Assembly (NCBI GenBank): GCA_910584205.1
Contig: CAJUAA010000011.1
Location: 1 to 64,000, forward strand
Length of the DNA: 64,000 nucleotides
Origin: an uncultured Lachnospiraceae bacterium
GTDB taxonomy: Bacteria > Bacillota > Clostridia > Lachnospirales > Lachnospiraceae
Reading direction: 5' to 3'
The position numbers and the translations under genes are program-made. The notes beneath the pieces were generated by a model. It saw only the letters and a program-made list of their open reading frames with translations, ran no database searches and was not told the DNA's origin. This document shows, in pieces, positions 9,027 to 18,215 of the stretch. Each line of letters starts with the position of its first letter. The first letter of the stretch is position 1.

Positions 9027-9947
9027 ATGACTTTAACACAATTGCGCTATCTGCTGACCATCGTGAAGACCGGGTCGTTCAACAAGGCGGCGGAGCAGCT
9101 GTATGTATCGCAGCCTTCCCTGACCAATGCCGTGAAGGAACTGGAAAAGGAGCTTGGCATTACACTGTTTTACCGAAGCGGCAGAGGCGTCACGCTCACC
9201 GGCGACGGGACGGAATTTCTCCTGTACGCAAAGCAGCTTTACGGACAGTATGAAAACATTATGGAGAAATACGGCAGAAACGGTTCGCACAGGAAAAAAT
9301 TCGGCGTGTCCACGCAGCATTATTCCTTTGCGGTAAAGGCGTTTGTGGACATGGCGAAACAGTTTGACATGTCACAATATGAATTTGCCATCCGGGAGAC
9401 GAAGACCGCGTCGGTGATTCGGGACGTCAGCACGATGAAGAGCGAGATCGGCGTGCTGTATCTGTGTGATTTTAACCGGAAGTCCATGGAGAAGCTTTTG
9501 AAATCCGCCGGCCTGGAATTCCACCATCTGATCGACTGTCAGGCCTATGTGTATCTGTGGAAGGGGCATCCTCTGGCAGAAGAGCGCTCCATCTGTTTTG
9601 AACAGCTGAAGGACTATCCCTGCCTGTCTTTTGAGCAGGGGGATGACAGTTCCTTCTATCTGGCGGAGGAGATTCTGTCCACCAATGAATACGCCCGGAT
9701 CATCAAAGCCAACGACCGGGCGACCATGCTGAACCTGATGGTGGGCCTGAACGGGTATACGCTCTGCTCCGGAATCATCTGCGAGGAACTCAACGGAAGC
9801 GATTACCGGACGATCCCTTTTGAGGATGATGAAAAGAATCATAACAGCGTGATGGAGATCGGATATATCGTCCGCAGAAATACCATATTGAGCCGGATCG
9901 GGGGACTGTATGTGGAAGAGCTGAAACGGTGCCTGGGGATCGCGTGA
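9027..9947 (+). CDS. LysR-family transcriptional regulator
   Basis: The protein has 306 residues, the family norm. The N-terminal winged helix-turn-helix is clear (MTLTQLRYLLTIVKTGSFNK, AAEQLYVSQPSLTNAVKELE), followed by a two-lobed effector domain from about residue 90. The start follows CGAGGAGACATCC. LysR proteins usually control a divergent neighbour, but the divergent gene here is tetR with its own operators, and no enzyme gene is adjacent. The target is therefore unknown and may have been lost. A stretch of about 200 nt upstream (8830-9026) shows no other clear gene. Confidence 0.92.
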   Translation: MTLTQLRYLLTIVKTGSFNKAAEQLYVSQPSLTNAVKELEKELGITLFYRSGRGVTLTGDGTEFLLYAKQLYGQYENIMEKYGRNGSHRKKFGVSTQHYSFAVKAFVDMAKQFDMSQYEFAIRETKTASVIRDVSTMKSEIGVLYLCDFNRKSMEKLLKSAGLEFHHLIDCQAYVYLWKGHPLAEERSICFEQLKDYPCLSFEQGDDSSFYLAEEILSTNEYARIIKANDRATMLNLMVGLNGYTLCSGIICEELNGSDYRTIPFEDDEKNHNSVMEIGYIVRRNTILSRIGGLYVEELKRCLGIA

Positions 9948-10036
9948 ACGATATGCTTCTGCAGCGGGGTTATTGAATTAAGATGATTTATGGGAAAATA
10001 GCCGGATGCCGGAGAAATAATCTGTCTTGCTGTTTT

Positions 10037-10315
10037 TTAATGGTTGAAGTATTTTAACATCTGTATCAGAACATCATTTTCATTCACACTTCCCTGCCTG
10101 TTCCGTTTATCAAATGCAAGGAAACCAGAGGAAGAATAGAAATCAAAAAGTTTTGGTTGGTTATTACATTCTATGTATACGGTTTTTCCGCCAATTACAT
10201 ATTCCACATCAAGATTAAGTGGACATATAAATGTGGAGAGAAGTGCCCTGCATGAATCCTCTCCATACATCTCCATCAAATCCAATATATTTATTTGTTT
10301 TATATGCGGAGTCAT
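10037..10315 (-). CDS. Small unknown protein, second gene of a two-gene unit
   Basis: I do not recognise this 92-residue protein. It starts with the ATG of an ATGA overlap with the upstream 59-residue gene, so the pair is translationally coupled. It has a mixed alpha/beta look, with a beta-rich centre (LDVEYVIGGKTVYIECNN) and no membrane segment or signal peptide. The locus is AT-richer than its neighbours. Tight coupling of two tiny genes is typical of toxin-antitoxin modules, but there is no recognisable toxin motif, so this is only a possibility. Confidence 0.6.
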   Translation of the reverse strand: MTPHIKQINILDLMEMYGEDSCRALLSTFICPLNLDVEYVIGGKTVYIECNNQPKLFDFYSSSGFLAFDKRNRQGSVNENDVLIQMLKYFNH

Positions 10316-10491
10316 TTTGTTAAAGCTCCTAACAGTTTTTTAATATCCTCGCCTTTTACATCTTCAGATGCAACGTGGCAGAGAGGGTGATTTTCTGCTG
10401 TTTCGGCAGCTTGTTCAAGGGCGGTAATAAATATCTCTGCTTTTTTGGGGTCATCAATAACGATATTGTGAAAAATACTTTCTGTTGCCAT
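10312..10491 (-). CDS. 59-residue unknown protein, first gene of a two-gene unit
   Basis: Reading 10491 to 10312 on the minus strand gives 59 residues (MATESIFHNIVIDDPKKAEI... ending GALTK). The stop overlaps the start of the 92-residue gene as ATGA. The protein is acidic and helical with no HTH, TM or nuclease motif. Small proteins beginning in this style (MATESIF.NIVI) are, from memory, frequent in Clostridia next to partner genes, but I know of no assigned function. The coding call rests on the clean frame, the overlap with its partner and protein-like composition. Confidence 0.6.
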   Translation of the reverse strand: MATESIFHNIVIDDPKKAEIFITALEQAAETAENHPLCHVASEDVKGEDIKKLLGALTK

Positions 10492-10633
10492 AAGCGCACT
10501 CTTTCCATGTTCTTAATGCTATTATACTCATGTTGACGCTGAACAGCAATGGAAATTCTGGTAAAAGTAAAAAGAAAATGTAGTCAGGTTGCAATTCACG
10601 GTTTAGGAGTGGAGGAAGAGGAATCGAAGCTGA

Positions 10634-10729
10634 TTCGGAAAATGTGTAAAATCAAAGAAAAGTCCTTCGGAAAATGTGGATAAAATGCAAAAAGTCCTTC
10701 TGAAAATGTGATTTTTATTGTATAAATCC
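10634..10729 (+). repeat. Three tandem 32-nt repeats upstream of the ATPase gene
   Basis: Units begin at 10634, 10666 and 10698, each 32 nt. They share a 5' half TTC(G/T)GAAAATGTG and a 3' end related to AAAGTCC; the third unit is the most diverged in its middle. The array ends about 55 nt before the ATPase start, where it could act as an operator or promoter element. The 290-nt gap from 10492 to 10783 otherwise shows only a short AT-rich open frame that runs through the repeats and is probably spurious. Confidence 0.7.
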
Positions 10730-10783
10730 GTGCGACTGCGTATAATAAAAAAAGAAAAATGCTGTGGCGAAGGGGGACGGAAG

Positions 10784-12134
10784 ATGTACAGGGAAGCGAT
10801 CAGGCAGCTGGAAGCATGGAAATGCGCGCCGGACAGGAAGCCGCTGATCCTTCGGGGAGCGCGGCAGGTAGGCAAAACCTGGCTGATGAAAGAGTTCGGC
10901 AGGCTGCATTATAAGAAGTGTGCTTATGTCAGCATGGATGAAAACGAACGAATGACAGAAGTGTTCCGGGAAGCGTTTGATATCGGCAGAATTATTGAGA
11001 TGCTGGAAATCGAAGTGGGATTTCAGATCGATCCGGAACATACGCTGATCATTTTTGACGAGGTGCAGGAGGTTTCAAGGGCGCTGAAATCCTTGAAATA
11101 TTTTCAGGAGACTGCGCCGGAGTATCATATTATGGCAGCAGGATCTCTTCTGGGGATTGCACTGCACGAAGGAACCTCTTTTCCGGTGGGGAAAGTAGAT
11201 TTCTGCGATTTGTATCCGCTGACGTTTCGGGAATTTCTGCTGGCGTTGGATGACAAAGAAGCTTCTGGATGCGCTGGATGAAAATGATCTTCAGACGATG
11301 CAGGTGTTTCGGACAAAATATGTGGATGATCTGAAATATTATTATTATGTCGGCGGAATGCCGGAGGCGGTGCAGGAATTTATCACCAGCAGAGACTTGA
11401 AAAAAGTACGAAATATTCAGAATAAACTGTTGTATGCATACGAAAATGACCTGTCAAAGCATGCGCCGAAAGAAATCGTCACGCGGATTCGGATGCTGTG
11501 GAATTCGATTCCGGCGCAGCTGGCGAAAGAGAATAAAAAATTTATCTATGGTCTGGTTCGGACGGGAGCCAGGGCAAGAGAATACGAGGTGGCTGTCACC
11601 TGGCTGACGGATGTGGGGCTCGCATATAAGATCAACCGGGCAAAAAAACCGGATTTCCCGCTCAGGGCCTGTCAGGATTTTTCGGCATTTAAACTGTATG
11701 TTCTGGATATTGGTCTTCTGGGCGCCATGTCCAGGCTGAATGCCCGAACGATTCTGGAAGGGGACCGGCTCTTTGAAGAATTCAAAGGGGCGCTTACGGA
11801 ACAGTATGTTCTGCAGCAGCTGATCGTTTATCCGGAAAACGATATTTTCTACTGGTCATCGGAGAACGCGACTTCTGAACTGGATTTTCTGATTCAGACG
11901 GAGGAGAGCATCGTTCCGCTGGAAGTAAAGGCAGAAGAAAATCTGCAGGCAAAAAGTCTGAAGGTTTTTGTTCAGAAATATGGAATCGACAATGCGGTCC
12001 GGGTATCCATGTCCGGTTTCCGGGAACAGGACTGGCTTGTGAATTTTCCCTTATTCAATATCGGAAATTTGAATTCCTATTTAAAGAAACGTGACGACGG
12101 GAGCCGGGAGGAAAATTTGCCGGGGCCTGTATGA
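10784..12134 (+). pseudogene. AAA+ ATPase with DUF4143 domain, frameshifted
   Basis: The two halves are 10784-11281 and 11250-12134 in the next frame. The first carries Walker A (LRGARQVGKTWLM), Walker B (LIIFDEVQEV) and an AAA core. The second carries the DUF4143 region, with a nuclease-like core near the end (SELDFLIQ..., PLEVKAEE). Homologues are single proteins of about 400-450 residues, and the joined length fits with one extra base. The break lies near 11252-11270 (GATGACAAAGAAGC). It is either a true disabling insertion or a sequencing error. The function of these ATPases is not established. Confidence 0.82.
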
Positions 12135-12181
12135 CAGGCGTTTCTGACCGGATCGGATCGTTTTCGATGCTGCGACATGAA

Positions 12182-12236
12182 AAAGGAGCCGCTGCTCCGT
12201 AGATGAATTGCTCATCTATGTTGCAGCGGCTCCTTT
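12182..12236 (-). terminator. 3'UTR hairpin of the leftward operon, shared with 20401-20449
   Basis: Fourteen perfect outer pairs (12182-12195 with 12223-12236, AAAGGAGCCGCTGC and its complement) enclose an asymmetric internal loop and an inner 7-bp stem (TAGATGA/TCATCTA). Read leftward it starts 15 nt after the oxidoreductase stop and is followed by TTTTT, so it can terminate. It is about 85% identical, in transcript sense and including the internal loops, to the hairpin after the paralogous gene at the other end of the island. Confidence 0.8.
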
Positions 12237-12250
12237 CCGGTCAGATTCCA

Positions 12251-13423
12251 TTAGTCAATCGACTTTACATCCGTCCAGGTATGGGTTCTGGCGGACTCCA
12301 GAACCGCATCGGAGATCAGCTCCGTGATATATCCGTCGCGGAAGTTTGGTTCTGTCGGCGTGCCGTCGGCGACGCCTTTCAGAAATTCATAGACCTCGAT
12401 CATCTTGGTCTCCGTATACCCGATTCCCAGAGCCGGAATCGGCCACAGCTGATTTCCGTAGGGATGCGCAGGGCCGGTGTAAACCGTACGGAAGCCGCGG
12501 CGGTCGTCGCCGTCTTTGGCAAAGCAGACCTGCAGCTCATCCCGGCGCTCATAGTTAAAGAACAGTGAGCCCTCGGTGCCGTGAATCTCAAAGGTAATAT
12601 AGTTGTTGCGGCCCCAGGCGTTTCTGGTGGCTTCGATCGTTCCGAAGACGCCGTTTTCGCACTGTACCATAAAGCAGCAGTGATCGTCCACGTCCACCGG
12701 TTTTCTGGGAGTATCCCCCTGGCCCTTTACGTTGCCCAGGCTGTCCGTCAGCCCGGACTGAACGGGACGCTCCGGGATATAGGTCGCCGTTCTGGCATTC
12801 ACCGACGCAAACTCTCCCACCAGATAGCGCAGCATGTCGACGATGTGCGTTCCGATATCCCCCAGCGCGCCGCTTCCGCAGATGCTTTTCTGAAAACGCC
12901 AGGAGAGCGGAGAATCCGGATCGGCGGACCAGTCCTGCAGATAGGTGCCGCGGAAATCCAGAAGCTGTCCCAGCGCGCCCTCTTCTATGTATTTTTTCGC
13001 CAGCTGGACCGCCGGCGTACGGCGGTAGTTGAAGGCGACCATGGTCGTGATCTTGTTCTCCTTCGCCGCCAGGTACATCTCCTCCGCCTGCTGCGACGTA
13101 AGCGCCATGGGCTTCTCACAGAGAATATGTTTGCCCGCTTTGGCGGCGGCAATCGCAATCTCGGCGTGCACATTGTTCGGCGTACAGATGTCTACGATGT
13201 CGATCTGCGGGTCCTCGATCATTTTGCGCCAGTCGGTCTCATAAGACGCAAAGCCCAGTCTTTTCGCCGACTCTCTCGCCGTCTCTTCCCTGATGTCCAC
13301 AATCGTCTGTTTCACAGGAAGGACAGGCGCCGGCCAGAAAAACATCGGCATCCCCGCGTAGGCGATGGCGTGGGCCTTTGCCATAAATCCCGCTCCGATC
13401 ATACCAATTTTCATCTCTTTCAT
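12251..13423 (-). CDS. Gfo/Idh/MocA-family NAD(P)-dependent sugar oxidoreductase, paralogue A
   Basis: The 390-residue cytosolic enzyme has an N-terminal Rossmann fold (IGMIGAGFMAKAHA), the family signature CEKPMA with the catalytic Lys, and an alpha/beta C-domain with GDIGTHIVDM supplying the Asp/His pair. The ATG at 13423 fits the AGGAGG 11 nt upstream better than a TTG 9 nt further out. It is about 50% identical to the gene at 19204-20379; both carry the distinctive WSADP.SPLSWRFQK and ATRNAWGRNNYIT segments. It is the second gene of the leftward operon. Oxidation or reduction at C3 of a sugar or glycoside is inferred from the cluster layout. Confidence 0.9.
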   Translation of the reverse strand: MKEMKIGMIGAGFMAKAHAIAYAGMPMFFWPAPVLPVKQTIVDIREETARESAKRLGFASYETDWRKMIEDPQIDIVDICTPNNVHAEIAIAAAKAGKHILCEKPMALTSQQAEEMYLAAKENKITTMVAFNYRRTPAVQLAKKYIEEGALGQLLDFRGTYLQDWSADPDSPLSWRFQKSICGSGALGDIGTHIVDMLRYLVGEFASVNARTATYIPERPVQSGLTDSLGNVKGQGDTPRKPVDVDDHCCFMVQCENGVFGTIEATRNAWGRNNYITFEIHGTEGSLFFNYERRDELQVCFAKDGDDRRGFRTVYTGPAHPYGNQLWPIPALGIGYTETKMIEVYEFLKGVADGTPTEPNFRDGYITELISDAVLESARTHTWTDVKSID

Positions 13424-13455
13424 GGTTTCCAATTCCTCCTTTTTCTTTTATTTCA

Positions 13456-14370
13456 TCAAATTACAAACTGGCGCATATAGCGGTACGAGAGCTTCAGGGA
13501 ATCCAGCACCCGTTCCGGCGTCCCCTCGAAAGCTTTGTCTTCGATCTCAATACAGCTGTATCCGTCATAGCCGATCTCGTTGAGGGCAGAGACATATTTC
13601 CCCCAGTCCACATCTCCCAGCCCCGGAAGCTTCGGCGACATATACTGGAGCGGGTACGCCATGATTCCCACGTCGCGGAGCCGGTCGGGATAGAGCTTGA
13701 TATCCTTATAATGAACATGGAAGATCTTGTCCTTAAATTCATGCAGCGGTGCGATATAGTCCATCTGTTGCCAGATAAAATGGGATGGGTCGTAGTTCAG
13801 CCCCAGATAATCGCTGGGAAGCAGGGAGAAGACTTTCCGCCAGATGGCAGGCGTGGTCATCAGATTCTGTCCGCCCGGCCACTGCCCGTCGTCAAAAAGC
13901 ATGGGACAGTTCTCGATCGCAATCTTTACTTTCTTTTCTTCTGCGGCCTGCAGGATCGGTTTCCAGATTTCCTGCATTAGTTCCAGATTTTCCTCCACCG
14001 TCTTATGCTGCGCTCTGCCGATAAACGTAGTAATCGTATCTACCTGAAGCTTCGGCGCGGCTTCGATCATGGCGATCAGGTGCCTGCGGATGCGGTCCTG
14101 CTCCGCCCGGTCTTCGGTCAGCACGTTCGGGTAATAGGCGAGGGCGGAGATTGCGACCCCTTTCTGTTCGCAGTAGTCGTGGATGTGCCGGATCTTTTCT
14201 TCATCCAGTTCTTCAATATTGATATGCGTCACGCCCGCATATCTTCTGGAAGCCTTCTCCACCGGCCAGCAGGCAACCTCTACGCACTCATATCCTATGG
14301 AAGCAGCGGTATCGATGACCTCTTCCAAAGACCGGTTGTCTAAAATCGCAGATACAAAACCCAGTTTCAT
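13456..14370 (-). CDS. Sugar phosphate isomerase/epimerase-family TIM barrel, paralogue 1
   Basis: The 304-residue protein of the xylose-isomerase-like (AP endonuclease 2) superfamily starts MKLGFVSAILDNRS. An ATG one codon earlier is equally possible; AAAAGGAG precedes both. Metal ligands are visible: Glu in VKIAIENCP, Asp and His in LNYDPSHFIW, His in FHVHYKDIK and Glu in SCIEIEDKAF. Members isomerise sugars or, in keto-glycoside pathways, carry out beta-elimination or hydration. It is the first gene of the leftward operon, 32 nt before the oxidoreductase, directly behind an operator-bearing promoter. Confidence 0.9.
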   Translation of the reverse strand: MKLGFVSAILDNRSLEEVIDTAASIGYECVEVACWPVEKASRRYAGVTHINIEELDEEKIRHIHDYCEQKGVAISALAYYPNVLTEDRAEQDRIRRHLIAMIEAAPKLQVDTITTFIGRAQHKTVEENLELMQEIWKPILQAAEEKKVKIAIENCPMLFDDGQWPGGQNLMTTPAIWRKVFSLLPSDYLGLNYDPSHFIWQQMDYIAPLHEFKDKIFHVHYKDIKLYPDRLRDVGIMAYPLQYMSPKLPGLGDVDWGKYVSALNEIGYDGYSCIEIEDKAFEGTPERVLDSLKLSYRYMRQFVI

Positions 14371-14404
14371 CATATATTCTCCTTTTCTTTTTATTTTCCT
14401 ATAA

Positions 14405-14454
14405 TTGCGCAAATTTATATTAGAAAGTATAGCTCACGCGCAAATAAAAGTCAA
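14405..14454 (-). promoter_or_regulatory. Leftward operon promoter with LacI-type operator
   Basis: On the minus strand TTGACT (14454-14449), a 17-nt spacer and TATACT (14431-14426) make a strong sigma-A promoter. The palindrome TTGCGCAA (14405-14412) lies just downstream of the predicted start of transcription, where a bound repressor would block it. An imperfect copy (ACGCGCAAAT) falls in the spacer. Confidence 0.82.
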
Positions 14455-14572
14455 CAGAAAAACAATTTTTCTCAAAAATATAATATTCCAATTAAATATT
14501 CGTTATTTCTTACAAATAATTCTCCGAAAAATGTACAACTTATACAAAACCTTAAAAAATTACATCGAAATA

Positions 14573-14627
14573 TTGACATGGCTGCCCGAATGAATTATAG
14601 TTGAGTCATAAATAATTTGCGCAAATT
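14573..14627 (+). promoter_or_regulatory. Rightward operon promoter with LacI-type operator
   Basis: TTGACA (14573-14578), a 17-nt spacer and TATAGT (14596-14601) form a near-consensus promoter. The palindrome AATTTGCGCAAATT (14614-14627) begins about 12 nt after the -10 box, over the start of transcription. It matches the operator of the leftward promoter about 205 nt away, so DNA looping between the two sites is possible. The AT-rich 14460-14570 interval shows nothing else. Confidence 0.85.
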
Positions 14628-14652
14628 TGTAAAAACAAAAAAGGAGGATTTT

Positions 14653-15465
14653 ATGAAACTGGGATACATGACAAACGGCTTTGGACCGCTGGTCGGCGAC
14701 GGCGGCGGCGTCACAAGCGTCAAGGATATTCGCTATCTGACCCTGTGTGACGACGAGGCAGTTTTAAAGCAGATTACGGATGTGGGTTTCCGGTATATTG
14801 AAGTGCTGGAGGGAAATCTTACCAAATATGCGGCGGACATTCAGGTATTAAAAGATATGCTGGCAAAATACAACGCCGGGATGATGAGCGTCTGCGTCGG
14901 CGCAAACTTCATCTACAAGGATGCCCTGGAGGATGAGATGTACCATATGAAAGCAGTGGCGACGCTGGCGGAGCAGGTGGGGGTATCCTATGTGGCGTTC
15001 TGCGGCGGAGCGATCCGGGGAAAGGGAATCCAGGAAGGCGACTACCAGCTGTTGGCGGAAGGACTGGCCGAAGCTTCCAAAGTGTTCGCGGACTGCGGCA
15101 TTGAGGCAAGTTATCATCCTCATCTTGGTTCCATGGCGGAACAGCCGGAGCAGATTGACCGCCTGTTCGAAAAAACGGACATCAAGATCTGTCCGGATCT
15201 GGCGCATCTGGCGGCCGGCGGGGGAGATCCTCTTACGATTGTCAAAAAATACTACGACCGGATCTCTTTTGTACATCTGAAGGATCTGGACGAGAACGGA
15301 TTCGCGCCTCTGGGCACGGGCTCCATTGACCTGCAGGGCGTTCTGGCATTTTTAAAGAAACAGGGATACACCGGAGACTATCTGGTGGAGGTGGACGGAT
15401 TTGCCGGAGACCCCGCAAAGGCCTGCAAAGTGTCCTACGAATATTTACAGGGAAAACTGATTTAG
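14653..15465 (+). CDS. Sugar phosphate isomerase/epimerase-family TIM barrel, paralogue 2
   Basis: First gene of the rightward operon, 270 residues, start set by AAAGGAGGATTTT. It belongs to the same superfamily as the divergent gene but is only distantly related. Likely metal ligands lie in FRYIEVLEG, YHPHLGSM, ICPDLAHLAAGG, FVHLKDLD and YLVEVDGF. The sequence has the IolE/IolH-like feel of dehydratase or isomerase members. With the other barrel it would supply two non-redox steps (for example elimination and hydration) between the two oxidoreductases. The exact reaction is unknown. Confidence 0.9.
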   Translation: MKLGYMTNGFGPLVGDGGGVTSVKDIRYLTLCDDEAVLKQITDVGFRYIEVLEGNLTKYAADIQVLKDMLAKYNAGMMSVCVGANFIYKDALEDEMYHMKAVATLAEQVGVSYVAFCGGAIRGKGIQEGDYQLLAEGLAEASKVFADCGIEASYHPHLGSMAEQPEQIDRLFEKTDIKICPDLAHLAAGGGDPLTIVKKYYDRISFVHLKDLDENGFAPLGTGSIDLQGVLAFLKKQGYTGDYLVEVDGFAGDPAKACKVSYEYLQGKLI

Positions 15466-15481
15466 AGAACAGGAGGAAATT

Positions 15482-16684
15482 ATGAAAGCAAAGAGATGGT
15501 TATCAACCTTATGTATTACCGCAATGACCGCTTTCTGTCTGGCAGGATGCGGAGGAAACAGCACGGAACCGGTGCAGAATGACGCGCCGGCTGCGGGCAC
15601 GGCAGAAACATCAGAACCTGCAGCGGAGGAAAATACAGCGGCGCCCGCCGAAACGACCGCGCCGGCTGCCGATACCGGAAGCAGTGAGATCAAATCCACC
15701 GGCCCCAACGGAGAGAGCGCCGTACTTGCCACAGAGCTGTCTCTGACCGACGAGGAGATCGCGCAGATCCAGGCAGGCGGCTACACCGCAGCCATCAGCT
15801 TCCACTACGGCGGAAACGACTGGTCCTCCGCACAGCAGAAGGGGCTGGAGGACACCTTTGCCAAATTAGGCATCGAGATCACCGCTATCACAGACGCCAA
15901 CTTCTCCGCGGAGAAGCAGGTGTCCGACCTGGAGACCATCATGGCAAAGGCTCCGGATATTCTGGTGTCCATCCCCACCGATGCCACTTCCACCGCCAAC
16001 GCCTATCAGAGAGTGGCAGACAGCGGAACGAAGATCGTCTTTATGGACAACGTGCCGTCCGGATTTACCGCAGGGGACAATTACGTCAGCTGTGTCTCCG
16101 CGGACAACTACGGCAACGGCCTGATTGCGGCGGATCTCATCGGAGAGGCCCTGGGCGGCAAAGGAAAGATCGGTATTATCTACTATGACGTGGACTTCTT
16201 TGTGACCAATCAGCGTCTGGAAGCCTTCGAGAAAGAGATGGCGGAAAAATATCCGGACATCGAAGTCGTATCAAAGATGGGATTCCAGGATGAGAACGGC
16301 TGCGATGTGGTGGCGGACGCGATGATCACTCAGAATCCGGACATCGAGGCCATGTTCGTCCATTGGGATATCCCCTGTGAGGGCGCGCTGTCTGCCCTTC
16401 GCGCAGCCGGACGGAACGACATTCTGCTGAGCACCATTGACCTGGGAAATAATATCGCCAAGGAAATCGCAGAAGGAAACGTGCTGGGACTCGGCGCGCA
16501 GCTTCCTTACGATCAGGGCGTGGCAGAGGCGACGCTGGCGGCCTATGCGCTGCTCGGCAAGGAGACGCCCGCGTATGTGGCGGTTCCCGCAAAGCGCGTG
16601 GAGCAGTCCAACCTTCTGGAGGCTTATCAGGATGTATACCACACAGAAGCTCCTGACACAATCAAAAACGCGATGACCAATTAA
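15482..16684 (+). CDS. ABC transporter sugar-binding lipoprotein
   Basis: This 400-residue extracellular receptor has a signal peptide with lipobox CLAGC (lipid-modified Cys23), then a low-complexity Ala/Glu/Thr linker to about residue 85, and a periplasmic-binding-protein type 1 fold (RbsB-like) from residue 87. The linker is that of a surface-anchored Gram-positive lipoprotein. Segments YTAAISFHY, NYVSCVS and QLPYDQG recur in the C-terminal domain of the regulator at 20519-22546, which is homologous over its full length. It precedes the ATPase and permease genes and defines the ligand of the island, probably a sugar, polyol or glycoside. Confidence 0.95.
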   Translation: MKAKRWLSTLCITAMTAFCLAGCGGNSTEPVQNDAPAAGTAETSEPAAEENTAAPAETTAPAADTGSSEIKSTGPNGESAVLATELSLTDEEIAQIQAGGYTAAISFHYGGNDWSSAQQKGLEDTFAKLGIEITAITDANFSAEKQVSDLETIMAKAPDILVSIPTDATSTANAYQRVADSGTKIVFMDNVPSGFTAGDNYVSCVSADNYGNGLIAADLIGEALGGKGKIGIIYYDVDFFVTNQRLEAFEKEMAEKYPDIEVVSKMGFQDENGCDVVADAMITQNPDIEAMFVHWDIPCEGALSALRAAGRNDILLSTIDLGNNIAKEIAEGNVLGLGAQLPYDQGVAEATLAAYALLGKETPAYVAVPAKRVEQSNLLEAYQDVYHTEAPDTIKNAMTN

Positions 16685-16712
16685 GGGGATTTTTTAGAAA
16701 GAACAGGTAAAA

Positions 16713-18215
16713 ATGATGAGCGAATATGTATTGGAGATGAAAGGGATTCAAAAATCTTTCGCAGTACCTGTGTTAAAAGGTGTGGATTTCTCCATGAAAA
16801 AAGGAGAGGTTCATGCGCTTGTGGGTGGAAACGGAGCTGGAAAATCCACATTGATGAAAATTATGACCGGCGTCTATCAGAAAGACGCCGGGGAGATTTT
16901 CATCAACGGAAATCCGGTGAATATACATAGCATTCACGATGCAAATGACAACGGAATTGCGATGATTTTCCAGGAGCTTTCCCTGATTCCCACCATGACC
17001 GTGGCGGAAAATATTTTCCTCGGGGAAGAAGTGACAACGCATGGATTTCGGGATGTGGCCGTCATGAACCAGCGGGCGGAGGCAGTGCTTGCAGAACTGG
17101 GCATCGATGTGGAACCGGATACGGTGGTCGGTACGTTAAGCGTCGGCGTCAGCCAGATGGTGGAGATTGCCAAGGCGGTGTCCAAGAACGCACGGATTCT
17201 GATTCTGGATGAGCCGACCGCCTCCCTGTCGGATTCAGAGACAGAACATCTGTTCGAACTGATTGCGGACCTAAAAGCCAAAGGCGTCTCCATGGTTTAT
17301 ATCTCTCACCGGATGAATGAGATTCTGAAGATCGCGGACGCGATTACGATCTTAAGAGACGGCATCATCGCCCACACGGACCGGATCGAACACATGGATC
17401 TGGATTCCATCATTAAATACATGCTGGGCGACGGAGCCGGCAATAAATTCAACTGGGTGGAGCGTTCCTATGATACGGAGGCGGAGGATCTGCTGACCGT
17501 CGAGCATCTGAAGGTCAACGACAAGATTTCCGATATCTCTTTTTCTTTAAAACCCGGAGAGATCCTGGGGTTTGCCGGACTGATGGGCAGCGGGCGCACG
17601 GAGATTCTGGAGACGCTGTTCGGACGAAGGGCCATGCAGGGCGGCACGGTGAAGATCCACGGAAAAGAGACCGTGATCAAACATACGCAGGGAGCCATCC
17701 GCGCCGGCTTCGCGCTGATTCCGGAGGACCGGAGAAAGCAGGGACTGGTGCTGATTCACACAGTAAAGGAAAACGCGATCCTTCCCATGGTATCCGGCCT
17801 CCGGAAGCATAAAATCTTCGTGGACGAGAAGCGGGCCAATGCCATTGTGGAGGACAACGTAGATCAGCTGAATGTCGTGACCGACGGGATTCACAAGAGA
17901 ATCAATCTTCTCTCCGGCGGCAACCAGCAGAAAATTGTGGTCGCTAAATGGCTGAATATGAACCCTGAGATCATGATGCTGGATGAGCCGACCGCAGGTG
18001 TTGATATCGGCGCAAAGGCGGAAATCATCGATCTGATCCGAAGATTTGCAGATGACGGGAAGGGCGTGTTGTTTGTATCCTCCGAACTGACTGAGCTGAT
18101 GGCGGTCTGTGACCGGATTATCGTGCTGTTCGATGGGAAGATCACAGGATGTCTTTCAAGAAAAGAAATAAATGCAGAGGAGGAATTACAGCATGCAATC
18201 CAGCAAAGCGGTTAA
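16713..18215 (+). CDS. Sugar ABC transporter ATP-binding protein (two nucleotide-binding domains)
   Basis: This is a 500-residue RbsA/MglA-type ATPase made of two fused ABC domains, the usual size. Domain 1 has Walker A GGNGAGKST (about 38-46), the signature TLSVGVSQMVE and Walker B ILILDEPTAS. Domain 2 has a degenerate Walker A (GLMGSGRTE), the signature LLSGGNQQK and Walker B IMMLDEPTAG. This asymmetry is normal for carbohydrate-uptake CUT2 transporters. It powers import of the ligand bound by the upstream lipoprotein. The last 23 nt overlap the permease gene. Confidence 0.96.
   Translation: MMSEYVLEMKGIQKSFAVPVLKGVDFSMKKGEVHALVGGNGAGKSTLMKIMTGVYQKDAGEIFINGNPVNIHSIHDANDNGIAMIFQELSLIPTMTVAENIFLGEEVTTHGFRDVAVMNQRAEAVLAELGIDVEPDTVVGTLSVGVSQMVEIAKAVSKNARILILDEPTASLSDSETEHLFELIADLKAKGVSMVYISHRMNEILKIADAITILRDGIIAHTDRIEHMDLDSIIKYMLGDGAGNKFNWVERSYDTEAEDLLTVEHLKVNDKISDISFSLKPGEILGFAGLMGSGRTEILETLFGRRAMQGGTVKIHGKETVIKHTQGAIRAGFALIPEDRRKQGLVLIHTVKENAILPMVSGLRKHKIFVDEKRANAIVEDNVDQLNVVTDGIHKRINLLSGGNQQKIVVAKWLNMNPEIMMLDEPTAGVDIGAKAEIIDLIRRFADDGKGVLFVSSELTELMAVCDRIIVLFDGKITGCLSRKEINAEEELQHAIQQSG

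Noticed and set aside
10634..10729. A CRISPR array at the 32-nt repeats.
   Set aside because: Only three units, directly adjacent with no unique spacers, diverging in sequence, and no cas genes.
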